Assembly (NCBI GenBank): GCA_025936595.1
Contig: JAICTB010000007.1
Location: 1 to 20,383, forward strand
DNA: 20,383 bases
Source: Thermoleophilia bacterium
GTDB lineage: Bacteria; Actinomycetota; Thermoleophilia; Gaiellales; Gaiellaceae
Reading direction: 5' to 3'
The position numbers and the translations under genes were made by a program. Below are positions 7,117-14,652 of the stretch, in pieces (position 1 is the first letter of the stretch; every line of letters begins with the position of its first letter). Below the pieces are notes generated by a model, which saw only the letters and a program-made list of their open reading frames with translations, had not been told where the DNA came from and did not search any database.

Positions 7117-8583
7117 GTGCTCGCACGCACGATCACTCACGCGCTCGTCGGCATCGATCCCCGCCGGGTCGAGGTGGAGGCGCACCTCCAGCAGGGCCTG
7201 CCGTCCTTCGCGATCGTCGGCCTTGCCGACCGTGCGTGCCAGGAGGCGAAGGAGCGCGTCCGTTCGGGCATCTCGTCGGCCGAGCTCGAGTGGCCGACCA
7301 AGCGGCGCATCACCGTCAACCTCGCGCCGGCCGCACTGCGCAAGGAGGGATCGGGGTTCGATCTGCCGATCGCTCTGGCGGTTCTCGCCGCCTCCTACCA
7401 GCTCCCGGCGGAGGCGCTCGACGGCCACGCAGCCTTCGGCGAGCTCGCGCTCGACGGGCGGCTGCGGCCGGTTCCGGGCGCGCTCGTCGCCGCCGAGGGC
7501 GCCCGGCGGTCGGGCCTGACGCACCTCGTCTGCGCCGCCGAGTCGGGACCGGAGGTCGCGCTCGCGGGCGTCGAGCCGGTCGGCGTCCGTCATCTCGCGG
7601 ACGCGGTCGCCTACCTGCGCGGCGAGCGCGACCCGCCCGAGCTGCCGCCCCCCGACGACGACTTCGAGACCCTCGCCGGCGTCCCCGACCTCGCCGACGT
7701 GCGTGGACAGGAGCGGGCGCGGCGCGCGCTCGAGATCGCAGCCGCGGGCGCGCACAACCTGCTGCTCGCAGGCCCGCCGGGGACCGGCAAGACGATGCTC
7801 GCCCGCAGGCTGCCGGGCATCCTGCCGCTGCTCGACGACGAATCGTCGCTCGAGGCGACCCGCATCCACTCCGTCAGCGGGGTGCTCGCGCCTGGAACCG
7901 GCCTCGTCCGGGTGCCGCCCTTTCGCGCGCCTCATCACTCGGCGTCGGCCGCTGCCCTGATCGGCGGAGGCGTCGGGTCGCCCAGGCCGGGCGAAGCGAG
8001 CCTCGCCCACCACGGCGTGCTCTTCCTCGACGAGCTGCCCGAGTTCCAGCGTCCGGTGCTGGAAGCGCTGCGGCAGCCCCTCGAGGACGGCATCGTCACC
8101 GTGATCCGGGTCGGCGGCCGCGCCGTGTTCCCCGCACGATTCCAGGTCGTCGGAGCGATGAACCTGTGCCCGTGCGGTGGCCGTGGTGACGGCGCTGCGC
8201 AGTGCCAGTGCACACCGGAACGCGTGCAGCGCTACCGAGAGAAGCTCTCGCGGGCGCTGCTCGACCGCTTCGACCTGGTGCTCACGGTGCCGCGCCCGCG
8301 CGCCAACGATCTCGCAGGTGCGCCCGGCGAAGCGTCGGGGCCGGTCCGCGAGCGCGTGCTCCGGGCGCGCCGCAACCTGCGCGAGCGGCCGCCGAGGCGC
8401 GACCCGGCCGCCGACGACCTCCTGACGCGGGCCGTCGAGCGGCTGCCGTTGTCGGGGCGAGGCCGGGCGCGCGTCGCGCGGGTCGCCTCGACGATCGCCG
8501 CCCTGGCGGACGCGGCAACCGTCGAGGCCGAGCATCTCGCGGAGGCGCTGTCCTACCGTGCACCGGCGGAGCTCGTCGAATGA
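7117..8583 (+). CDS. comM: YifB/ComM family Mg-chelatase-like AAA+ ATPase
   Basis: Hexameric AAA+ helicase that promotes branch migration while transformed DNA is integrated (shown for Vibrio ComM). It is 488 residues. The N-terminal Lon-protease-like domain has LQQGLPSFAIVGLADRACQEAKERVRSGI and ITVNLAPAALRKEGSGFDLPIALAVL. Walker A GPPGTGKT is at residues 219-226, Walker B is LFLDELPEF, and the conserved PFRAPHHSAS and AAMNLCPCG-like MNLCPCGGRG...C.C segment carry the family cysteines. It starts with GTG at 7117, six bases after TAGCCT, with no Shine-Dalgarno. The TGA overlaps the dprA ATG (ATGA). Confidence 0.97.
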   Translation: MLARTITHALVGIDPRRVEVEAHLQQGLPSFAIVGLADRACQEAKERVRSGISSAELEWPTKRRITVNLAPAALRKEGSGFDLPIALAVLAASYQLPAEALDGHAAFGELALDGRLRPVPGALVAAEGARRSGLTHLVCAAESGPEVALAGVEPVGVRHLADAVAYLRGERDPPELPPPDDDFETLAGVPDLADVRGQERARRALEIAAAGAHNLLLAGPPGTGKTMLARRLPGILPLLDDESSLEATRIHSVSGVLAPGTGLVRVPPFRAPHHSASAAALIGGGVGSPRPGEASLAHHGVLFLDELPEFQRPVLEALRQPLEDGIVTVIRVGGRAVFPARFQVVGAMNLCPCGGRGDGAAQCQCTPERVQRYREKLSRALLDRFDLVLTVPRPRANDLAGAPGEASGPVRERVLRARRNLRERPPRRDPAADDLLTRAVERLPLSGRGRARVARVASTIAALADAATVEAEHLAEALSYRAPAELVE

Positions 8584-9572
8584 CGGAGCTGGCGACCGTC
8601 GTGTTCGCGGCCGAGGCGGGCGCGCATCTGCTCGACGCGCCGCGCTCGACACGCTTCTCGTCGTTTCAGCGTCGCTTCGACGAGGCCGCGTACCTGAGAG
8701 ATCTCTCTGCGCGGGGCATCGCGTGGATCGCTCGCAGTGATGTGAGCTTCCCGCGGCGCCTGGCGGAGATCCACGACCCTCCGCCCGGGATCTTCGTCCG
8801 CTCGCGAACGGCGTTGAGCCTCGAGGGACTCCCGACCGTGGCGATCGTCGGGGCCCGCGCCTGTTCGAGCTACGGCATGGCGGTTGCGACCGAGTTAGGG
8901 CGCGAGCTCGCCGCTGCAGGTGTCGTCGTCGTCTCGGGACTGGCGCGCGGTGTGGATGCGGCTGCGCACCGCGGTGCGCTCCAGTCGGGGACCACGCTGG
9001 CCGTCCTCGGCTGCGGCATCGACCGTGATTACCCGCGTGCGCACGCCGTGCTGGCCGGCGAGATCACCCAGCGTGGCTGGATCGTCTCGGAGTACCCGCC
9101 CGGCGTGGAGCCGGCGCCGTGGAGATTTCCGGCGCGAAACAGGATCGTTGCCGGTCTCGCACAGGCCACTGTCGTTGTCGAGGCGCGCGAGCGAAGCGGC
9201 GCGTTGATCACGGCCGACCTCGCCCTCGATGAAGGGCGTGAGGTGCTCGCCGTTCCGGGCGAGATCACGTCCCAGCTCTCACGCGGAACGAATGCTCTCC
9301 TGCGGCTCGGTGCGACGCCGGTGACGTGCGCCGCCGACGTGCTCGACGTGCTCGGCGTCGAGCCGCCCCCGGCGCCGGAGCCCGCCGTGCTCGGCGAGCC
9401 GCTGCGCGCGATCCGCTCGGTGGTCGCCGACGGCTCCGTCGGCGCCGATGCGATCGTTCGCCGAACCGGACTCGCGGCCGGCACCGTCGCCGCGGCCCTG
9501 GCGGAGCTCGAGCTGCTCGGCCTCGTCACGCAGTCCGACGGGCTGTACCGGGAGGTGATGGGCCGGACGTAA
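8580..9572 (+). CDS. dprA: DNA-processing protein DprA (Smf)
   Basis: Binds incoming single-stranded DNA and loads RecA during natural transformation. It is 330 residues, and ATG 8580 overlaps the comM stop. The Rossmann-like core shows TVAIVGARACSSYGMAVATELGRELAAAG (from ~residue 86), VVSGLARGVDAAAHRGAL, LGCGIDRDYPRAH, FPARNRIVAGL and EARERSGALITADLALDEGREVLAVPGEI. A C-terminal winged-helix (DML1-like) segment, ADAIVRRTGLAAGTVAAALAELELLGLV, ends the protein. It lacks an obvious N-terminal SAM domain. Its TAA stop doubles as the first bases of a TAACAT -10 candidate for the next gene. Confidence 0.97.
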   Translation: MTELATVVFAAEAGAHLLDAPRSTRFSSFQRRFDEAAYLRDLSARGIAWIARSDVSFPRRLAEIHDPPPGIFVRSRTALSLEGLPTVAIVGARACSSYGMAVATELGRELAAAGVVVVSGLARGVDAAAHRGALQSGTTLAVLGCGIDRDYPRAHAVLAGEITQRGWIVSEYPPGVEPAPWRFPARNRIVAGLAQATVVVEARERSGALITADLALDEGREVLAVPGEITSQLSRGTNALLRLGATPVTCAADVLDVLGVEPPPAPEPAVLGEPLRAIRSVVADGSVGADAIVRRTGLAAGTVAAALAELELLGLVTQSDGLYREVMGRT

Positions 9573-9575
9573 CAT
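9570..9575 (+). promoter_or_regulatory. -10 box for leaderless FAD oxidoreductase
   Basis: TAACAT shares its first three bases with the dprA stop codon and ends eight bases before the GTG at 9584. No Shine-Dalgarno is present. Confidence 0.5.
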
Positions 9576-9583
9576 CGCCGCTC

Positions 9584-10720
9584 GTGAACACAACTTCATA
9601 CTGGCTCGAGGAGCCTCGCGACGAGCTGCCGCGGCGCCGGTTCGACGGCCGCGCCGAGGTGGCCGTGATCGGCGGCGGGGTGACCGGCTGCTCCTGCGCG
9701 TTGACGCTGGCGGAGCGGGGCGTGCGTGTCCGTCTCTTCGAGGCGCGCGAGATCGCCGGCGGTGCGAGCGGGCGCAACGGCGGGTTCGCCCTCCGCGGCG
9801 CGACGGTCCCCTACGACGAGGCGCGCCGTTCGCTCGGCGAACACGGTGCGCGGCTCGTGATGGAGCTCACCGAGCGGGCTCTCGACCGCATGGAGGCCCT
9901 TGCGGGCGATGCGTTCCGCCGCGTCGGCAGCCTGCGGCTTGCGTGGGACGAGGCAGAGCTCGCCGCGCTCCGGAGGGAGCACGACGCCCTGCGGGCGGAC
10001 GGCTTCGCGGTCGAATGGGTCGGCGAGCTCCGCCCACCGCTCGACGGTCTGTACCTCGGCGCGATCCTCCATCCGCACGACGGTGCGCTCTACCCTGCGC
10101 GCTGGGTGCGACGGCTTGCGGCGCATGCCGCTGCGGCCGGCGCCGAGATCCGCGAGGGCGAGGCCGCTGCGGTCGACGAGGTCGACGCGGACGCGATCGT
10201 GGTGGCGGGCGACGGGTTCACGGCGGCGCTCCTGCCCGAGCTCTCGCCGCTCGTGACGCCGACGCGCGGGCAGGTGCTCGCCACCGAGCCGCTCTCGGAG
10301 CGCCTGTACGAGCGCCCGCACTACGCGCGCGGCGGCTACGACTACTGGCACCAGCTTCCGGACGGCAGGCTCGTGCTCGGCGGCATGCGCGACGCCTCGC
10401 CCGAGATCGAGCAGACAAGCGTCGAGCAGACGACGGAGCTGATCCAGGGGCGACTCGACACGCTCGTCGAGCAGTTGCTCGGGCGCAGGCCCGCCGTCGC
10501 CCGTCGCTGGGCTGGGATCTGGGGCACGACTCCCGACCTCGTGCCGCTCGTCGGGCCCGTGCCCGGGCGCGACGGCGTCTGGGTGGCCGGCGGCTACTCC
10601 GGCCACGGCAACGCGCTCGGGCTCGCCTGCGGCGACCTCGTCGCGAGGGCGCTGCTCGGCGAGGAGCCTGCCGAGCTCGCGATCTTCGACCCGCGACGCC
10701 TCGACTCGAGCTTCGACTAA
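9584..10720 (+). CDS. FAD-dependent oxidoreductase, DAO family
   Basis: Predicted flavoprotein oxidase or dehydrogenase of the D-amino-acid-oxidase fold (glycine oxidase, DadA or gamma-glutamylputrescine oxidase relatives), 378 residues. The dinucleotide-binding motif VAVIGGGVTGCSCALTLAERG is at residues ~26-46, with the ribose-binding Glu in VRLFEARE (~53). GGASGRNGGFALRG matches the FAD-contacting segment of puuB/glycine-oxidase-like enzymes, and the C-terminal WVAGGYSGHGNALGLACGDLVA closes the FAD site. The substrate is likely an amine or amino acid but is not determinable. The start GTG is 8 nt after TAACAT. Its TAA overlaps the TAG of the convergent cyclodeaminase-like gene (CTAA, 10717-10720). 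Confidence 0.92.
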   Translation: MNTTSYWLEEPRDELPRRRFDGRAEVAVIGGGVTGCSCALTLAERGVRVRLFEAREIAGGASGRNGGFALRGATVPYDEARRSLGEHGARLVMELTERALDRMEALAGDAFRRVGSLRLAWDEAELAALRREHDALRADGFAVEWVGELRPPLDGLYLGAILHPHDGALYPARWVRRLAAHAAAAGAEIREGEAAAVDEVDADAIVVAGDGFTAALLPELSPLVTPTRGQVLATEPLSERLYERPHYARGGYDYWHQLPDGRLVLGGMRDASPEIEQTSVEQTTELIQGRLDTLVEQLLGRRPAVARRWAGIWGTTPDLVPLVGPVPGRDGVWVAGGYSGHGNALGLACGDLVARALLGEEPAELAIFDPRRLDSSFD

Positions 10721-11661
10721 AGCTCGAGGCGCGCCAGACCCGAGAGGTCTTCGGCCGACTCGAGCGCGGCGAGCGCGATCGCGAGATCCTGGATCGCGAG
10801 GCCCGTCGAGTCGAACGCCGTCACCTCGGACGCGTCAGCGCGGCCGACGGCCGCGCCCGCCAGCACGTCACCGAGCGCCGTCACGTCATCCCGCGTCACG
10901 AGACCCTCCTCGACCGCATGCGCCAGCTCGCCGCCGTGGCTCGCCTGCTCCCAGTCGTCGCAGAAGAGACGTGCGCGCGCGAGCTCCGGCCCGGCGACCT
11001 CGGCCTTTCCCGGCCCGTCGGCGCCCATCAGCGAGACGTGCTGGCCCGGCCGGAGCGACCCTTCCCCGAGGACCACGTCGTGCCCCGGCGTCACGGTTAC
11101 GAGCAGGTCCGCCGCGAGCGCCTGCTCGAGCGACGGCGCGACGTGGGCACCGAGCTCCGCGGCGACGCGTTGCGCGCGCTCCTCGTCGACGTCCCACAGG
11201 CTGACGGTGCGCCCGCGCGCGAGAAACGTGCGCGCGGCTGCGCGGCCGTTCACGCCCGCCCCGACGACCGCGGCCGTTGCCGCGTCGTGGCGCCCGAGCG
11301 TCTCCGCTGCGAGGACTGCGGCTGCTCCGGTGCGGAGCGCGGTGACTGCGGCCGCGTCGAGCACGGCGCGCAGCTGCCCGGTCTGCGCATCCGAGAGGAG
11401 CACGACGCCCGTCACAGTCGGGAGCCCCCGCTGCGGATTGCCGGGGAACGACGTCACCCACTTCAGGAGCGCATGACCACCGCCGAGCGCCGGCATCGCG
11501 CGGAAGTCGCCGGCCGGATAGTTCGTCACGTAGACCTTCGGCGGCATCGTCCATTCGCCGCGTGCATGCGCGACGAACGCCTCGCGCACCGCCTCGACCG
11601 CACGCTCCGGCGAGACGGCCTGCTCGACGTGCCGCCCGGTGAAGACGGGGACGCTGCTCAC
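10717..11661 (-). CDS. Ornithine cyclodeaminase / mu-crystallin family protein
   Basis: NAD(P)-dependent enzyme of the OCD/mu-crystallin family, 314 residues. Members include ornithine cyclodeaminase, archaeal-type alanine dehydrogenase and ketimine reductases. Seen are MPPKVYVTN and FRAMPALGG, LLKWVTSFPGNPQRGLPTVTGVV with the substrate Lys (~67), the Rossmann loop VVGAGVNGRAAARTFLARG (~residues 130-148), and VTAFDSTGLAIQDLAIA with the family Asp near the C-terminus. It starts with GTG at 11661, overlapping the pntB stop as GTGA, so it is the last gene of the transhydrogenase operon. A far longer opening (to 12543) is antisense shadow over pntB. Substrate unknown. Confidence 0.92.
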   Translation of the reverse strand: MSSVPVFTGRHVEQAVSPERAVEAVREAFVAHARGEWTMPPKVYVTNYPAGDFRAMPALGGGHALLKWVTSFPGNPQRGLPTVTGVVLLSDAQTGQLRAVLDAAAVTALRTGAAAVLAAETLGRHDAATAAVVGAGVNGRAAARTFLARGRTVSLWDVDEERAQRVAAELGAHVAPSLEQALAADLLVTVTPGHDVVLGEGSLRPGQHVSLMGADGPGKAEVAGPELARARLFCDDWEQASHGGELAHAVEEGLVTRDDVTALGDVLAGAAVGRADASEVTAFDSTGLAIQDLAIALAALESAEDLSGLARLEL

Positions 11662-13049
11662 AGCGCCTTGACGGCCGCCGCGAGCTTCGCCACCGATTCC
11701 TTCGCGTCTCCGAACAGCATCATCGCGTTCGGCTCGAGGAAGAGCGGGTTGTCGATGCCTGCGAAGCCCGGGCTCATCGACCGCTTGAGCACCACGACGG
11801 CCTGCGACTGGTCGACGTTCAGGATCGGCATGCCGTAGATCGGGCTCCCCTGGTTGGAGCGCGCATCCGGATTGACGACGTCGTTCGCGCCGATCACGAG
11901 TGACACATCCGTGCGGTTGAACTCCGCGTTCGCCTCGTCCATCTCCTTCAACGCGGGATACGGCACGTTCGCCTCCGCGAGCAGCACGTTCATGTGGCCC
12001 GGCATACGGCCCGCGACGGGATGGATCGCGTACGTCACCTCGATGCCGCGCGCCTCGAGCAGGTCGGCGAGCGTGCGGACGTCGTGCTGCGCCTGCGCGA
12101 CCGCCATGCCGTAGCCGGGGACGATCGCAACCTTCTGAGCGTACGCGAGCATCACCGCCACGTCGTCCGCAGTCGTTGCGCGCACCGCGCCGTTCGCCGT
12201 CGCAGCCGTTGCTGTCGCGCCCGCCGTCACCTGCCCGAAGGCGCCGAAGAGCACGTTGGCGATCGACCGGTTCATCGCGCGACCCATCATCAGCGTCAGC
12301 AACGTGCCCGACGCGCCGACGAGCATGCCGCTCACGATCAGCACGTTGTTCTCGAGCTCGAAGCCCGTCGCCGCCGCCGCGAGACCGGTGAACGCGTTCA
12401 GGAGCGAGATCACGACCGGCATGTCGGCGCCGCCGATCGGCAGCACGAAGAGGACGCCGAAGACCAGGGCGCCCCCGATGAGCGCCCACAGGAGCCACTG
12501 CTGCTCGCTGCCCGCGATCACGGCGATCCCGGCAGCGAGGCACGCGGCGAAGAGCAGCGCGTTCACGAGCTTCTGTCCCGGATACGTGATCGGCCGGCCC
12601 TGGATCAGCTCCTGCAGCTTCGCGAACGCGATCATCGAACCGGCGAACGAGATCGAGCCGATCAGCGCCGACAGGATGATCGAGGCTGTGATGTCGCTCG
12701 TCAGCCCGCCGGGTTGCGGCGCAAGCCGATGGAACTCCGCGAGAGAGATCAGCGCCGCAGCGCCGCCGCCGACGCCGTTGAACAGCGCCACCATCTGCGG
12801 CATCGCCGTCATCTTCACCTTGCGCGCGGCGAATGCCCCGAAGCCGCCGCCGACGACCATGCCCACCGCGATCTCCCAGTAGCTCAGCACCGACTTCTGG
12901 GAAAACGTGACGACGATCGCGATCAGCATCCCGACGGCGCCGATCTGGTTGCCGCGCCGGGCGTGCGCCGGCGACGAGAGGAAGCGCAACGCGAGGATGA
13001 AGGTCACGATCGTGACCAGGTACGCGAGCCTGGTGGCGTCAGCGCCCAA
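11658..13049 (-). CDS. pntB: NAD(P) transhydrogenase subunit beta
   Basis: Membrane and NADP(H)-binding subunit of proton-translocating transhydrogenase, 463 residues. The N-terminal half has about nine hydrophobic segments starting YLVTIVTFILALRFL. The C-terminal domain III has IVPGYGMAVAQAQHDVRTLADLL, the NADP fold signature, then YAIHPVAGRMPGHMNVLLAEA, LVIGANDVVNPDAR and VVLKRSMSPGFAGIDNPLF, all highly typical. The start is TTG at 13049, with GGGGGA about five bases upstream, overlapping the end of pntAA2 by 11 bases. With pntAA1/pntAA2 it forms the split three-gene form known from Rhodospirillum and mycobacteria. It probably supplies NADPH at the expense of the proton gradient. Confidence 0.97.
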   Translation of the reverse strand: MGADATRLAYLVTIVTFILALRFLSSPAHARRGNQIGAVGMLIAIVVTFSQKSVLSYWEIAVGMVVGGGFGAFAARKVKMTAMPQMVALFNGVGGGAAALISLAEFHRLAPQPGGLTSDITASIILSALIGSISFAGSMIAFAKLQELIQGRPITYPGQKLVNALLFAACLAAGIAVIAGSEQQWLLWALIGGALVFGVLFVLPIGGADMPVVISLLNAFTGLAAAATGFELENNVLIVSGMLVGASGTLLTLMMGRAMNRSIANVLFGAFGQVTAGATATAATANGAVRATTADDVAVMLAYAQKVAIVPGYGMAVAQAQHDVRTLADLLEARGIEVTYAIHPVAGRMPGHMNVLLAEANVPYPALKEMDEANAEFNRTDVSLVIGANDVVNPDARSNQGSPIYGMPILNVDQSQAVVVLKRSMSPGFAGIDNPLFLEPNAMMLFGDAKESVAKLAAAVKAL

Positions 13050-13377
13050 CCGCGTCCCCCGAGGTCGGTTCCTTCTTCGGCGGCTCCCGCTTCTTGAACA
13101 TCTCGAGCATCCGGTCGGTCACGACGAAGCCGCCCACGACGTTTGCGGACGCGAGCACCACGGCGATCAGCCCGATCACGAGCGTCAGCGTGTCCTTGTG
13201 ACCCGCGCCCGCGACGAGCATCGCGCCGACGATCACGATCCCGTGGATCGCGTTCGTGCCGGACATGAGCGGCGTGTGCAGGAGCGTCGGCACCTTCGAG
13301 ATCACCTCGAACCCGAGGAAGATCGCGAGCACCAGGATCGTCACCTCGAAAACCAGCAACGCGTTGTGACTGCTCAC
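13039..13377 (-). CDS. pntAB: NAD(P) transhydrogenase subunit alpha part 2 (membrane segment)
   Basis: Membrane portion of the alpha subunit in split transhydrogenases, about 112 residues. Three to four hydrophobic stretches are visible: LLVFEVTILVLAIFLGFEVI, NAIHGIVIVGAMLVAG, LTLVIGLIAVVLASANVVGGFVV; the conserved HTPLMSGTNAIHGI between the first two is diagnostic. It ends with a basic, charged tail. I chose GTG at 13377 because the sequence upstream in the same frame is low-complexity and lies inside a structured intergenic element. The gap of 148 bases to pntAA1 is unusual in an otherwise overlapping operon and is explained by that element. Confidence 0.92.
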   Translation of the reverse strand: MSSHNALLVFEVTILVLAIFLGFEVISKVPTLLHTPLMSGTNAIHGIVIVGAMLVAGAGHKDTLTLVIGLIAVVLASANVVGGFVVTDRMLEMFKKREPPKKEPTSGDAVGR

Positions 13378-13380
13378 GCC
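13372..13380. repeat. Direct repeat GCTCACGCC, left copy
   Basis: Candidate 9-bp target-site duplication flanking element A. This copy contains the complement of the pntAA2 GTG start codon. Confidence 0.55.
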
Positions 13381-13523
13381 CCTGGCCGCCTTTCGCTCCC
13401 GCCCGGCAGAGCCGGGCTCTCGCGAAGGCTGCTGCCGCTGTCGGCGCCCGACCTTGCGGGCCCGTGCAGAGCACTGTGCCCTCCGGTCGGCCGCCAACAG
13501 CGACCGCCCAGGAACGTGAGCAA
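13381..13523. repeat. Structured palindromic element A inside the pnt operon
   Basis: A 143-base non-coding insert between pntAA1 and pntAA2. It contains an 18-base imperfect inverted repeat (13436-13453 with 13485-13502, 16 of 18 paired), enclosing a smaller hairpin (GGGC..GTGC aga GCAC..GCCC, 13458-13481), plus a separate perfect 7-bp hairpin (13401-13407 with 13411-13417, loop AGA). It is flanked by a 9-bp direct repeat. The right edge carries a further CGTGAGC/GCTCACG palindrome (13515-13530). I see no transposase and no reason to call it coding. Confidence 0.65.
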
Positions 13524-13532
13524 GCTCACGCC
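13524..13532. repeat. Direct repeat GCTCACGCC, right copy
   Basis: Second copy of the candidate 9-bp target-site duplication. It contains the complement of the pntAA1 TGA stop codon. Confidence 0.55.
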
Positions 13533-14605
13533 GGCACCTCCTTCCGGGTCACGCACGCACCCGCGACGATCTCGTCGTCCCAGTCGAGCGCGAGCTCACC
13601 GTCGCGCACGAGCAGCCCCAGCAGCGAGACGACGTTGCGCGAGAGGAGCTGGCTCGCGTGCGCCGGCATCGTCGACGGGACGTTCGTCGTTCCGACGACG
13701 ACGACGCCGTTCTCGACCGTCTCGGAGCCGGGCTGCGTCAGCTCGCAGTTGCCGCCCGAGTCGGCGGCGAGGTCGACGATCACCGAGCCGGCGCGCATCG
13801 CCCGTACTGCCTCCGCCGTGATCAAGGTCGGCGCGGGGCGGCCCGGGATCGCCGCGGTGGTGATGACGGCGTCGAACTGCGGAATCCGCGCCTGCAGCTC
13901 CGCCTGCTGCGCGGCCTGCTGCTCCGGAGTCAACTCGCGCGCGTAGCCGCCTTCGGTCTCCTCACCTTCGACACCGACGTCGAGGAACGTCGCACCGAGC
14001 GACTCCACCTGCTCGCGCACCGCCGGGCGCACGTCGAACGCCGAGACGACGGCGCCGAGACGCCGCGCCGTCGCGATCGCCTGCAGCCCGGCGACGCCCG
14101 CGCCCAGCACGAGCACCTTCGCGGGCGGGATCGTTCCCGCCGCCGTCATCAGCATGGGAAAGAACCGCGGCATGCGGTCGGCGGCGACGAGCGCGCCTTT
14201 GTAGCCGGAGACGGTCGCCTGCGAGGAGAGCGCGTCCATCGGCTGCGCGCGTGTGATCCGCGGGATCGACTCGAGCGCGAAGGCATGGACCCCGGCCGCG
14301 GCGAGCCGCTCGACCCCTGCCCTGTCGGTGAGCGGCGAGAGGAACGCGATCAGCGCCTGCCCCTGGTGCAGGCGCGCTGCCTCGCTCTCGCTCGGCGCCG
14401 CGACCTTCGCGACGATCTCGGCACCCCACGGGTCGCCGATCGTCGCGCCCGCCTCGCGGTATGCCTCGTCCGAGAATCCGGCGGCCACGCCGGCACCCGG
14501 CTCGACGATCGCCTCGACGCCGTCGCCCAGCCTCCCGATCGTCTCGGGCACGAGGGCGACGCGCCGTTCTCCGCCTGCGGTCTCCAGTGGAATGCCGACG
14601 TGCAC
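13526..14605 (-). CDS. pntAA: NAD(P) transhydrogenase subunit alpha part 1 (NAD-binding domain)
   Basis: Soluble NAD(H)-binding domain I of transhydrogenase, 359 residues, homologous to alanine dehydrogenase. The N-terminus GIPLETAGGERRVALVPETI, then FALESIPRITRAQPMDALSSQATVSGYKG and the Rossmann motif KVLVLGAGVAGLQAIATARRLGAVVSAFDVRPAV are signatures. The mobile-loop region GGYARELTPEQQAAQQAEL and ITTAAIPGRPAP follow. It starts with GTG at 14605, eight bases after TAAGTT on the minus strand, so the operon transcript is probably leaderless. It is divergent from the DedA-family gene with 47 bases between starts. Confidence 0.97.
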   Translation of the reverse strand: MHVGIPLETAGGERRVALVPETIGRLGDGVEAIVEPGAGVAAGFSDEAYREAGATIGDPWGAEIVAKVAAPSESEAARLHQGQALIAFLSPLTDRAGVERLAAAGVHAFALESIPRITRAQPMDALSSQATVSGYKGALVAADRMPRFFPMLMTAAGTIPPAKVLVLGAGVAGLQAIATARRLGAVVSAFDVRPAVREQVESLGATFLDVGVEGEETEGGYARELTPEQQAAQQAELQARIPQFDAVITTAAIPGRPAPTLITAEAVRAMRAGSVIVDLAADSGGNCELTQPGSETVENGVVVVGTTNVPSTMPAHASQLLSRNVVSLLGLLVRDGELALDWDDEIVAGACVTRKEVPA

Positions 14606-14613
14606 CGCCTGCG

Positions 14614-14619
14614 AACTTA
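14614..14619 (-). promoter_or_regulatory. -10 box for leaderless pntAA1-pntAA2-pntB operon
   Basis: On the minus strand TAAGTT ends eight bases before the pntAA1 GTG (14605). It lies in the 47-base divergent spacer shared with the DedA-family gene. Confidence 0.5.
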
Positions 14620-14638
14620 TCGGAAGCGTCGGAGCTCT

Positions 14639-14644
14639 TACACT
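14639..14644 (+). promoter_or_regulatory. -10 box for leaderless DedA-family gene
   Basis: TACACT ends eight bases before GTG 14653, pointing away from the pntAA1 promoter 20 bases to its left. Confidence 0.55.
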
Positions 14645-14652
14645 GGTGGCGC

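Noticed and set aside
6277..8652. A 791-residue minus-strand opening over comM and the SAM methyltransferase
   Set aside because: It covers comM (Lon-like and AAA+ motifs) and another frame of the real minus-strand methyltransferase; it is low-complexity Arg-rich sequence with no motif.
10717..12543. 608-residue extension of the cyclodeaminase-like protein
   Set aside because: The upstream half is pntB read in another frame. The GTG at 11661 overlaps the pntB stop as GTGA and begins the family N-terminus.
13402..13416. Rho-independent terminator at the GC hairpin between pntAA1 and pntAA2
   Set aside because: The 7-bp stem is strong, but no T tract follows on the minus strand, and pntAA2/pntB must be transcribed from upstream because I see no promoter between the genes.
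13374..13556. 60-residue minus-strand frame across the pntAA1-pntAA2 gap
   Set aside because: It starts inside pntAA1 and consists mostly of the hairpin-forming element; no start signal and no recognisable motif. Treated as non-coding repeat sequence.
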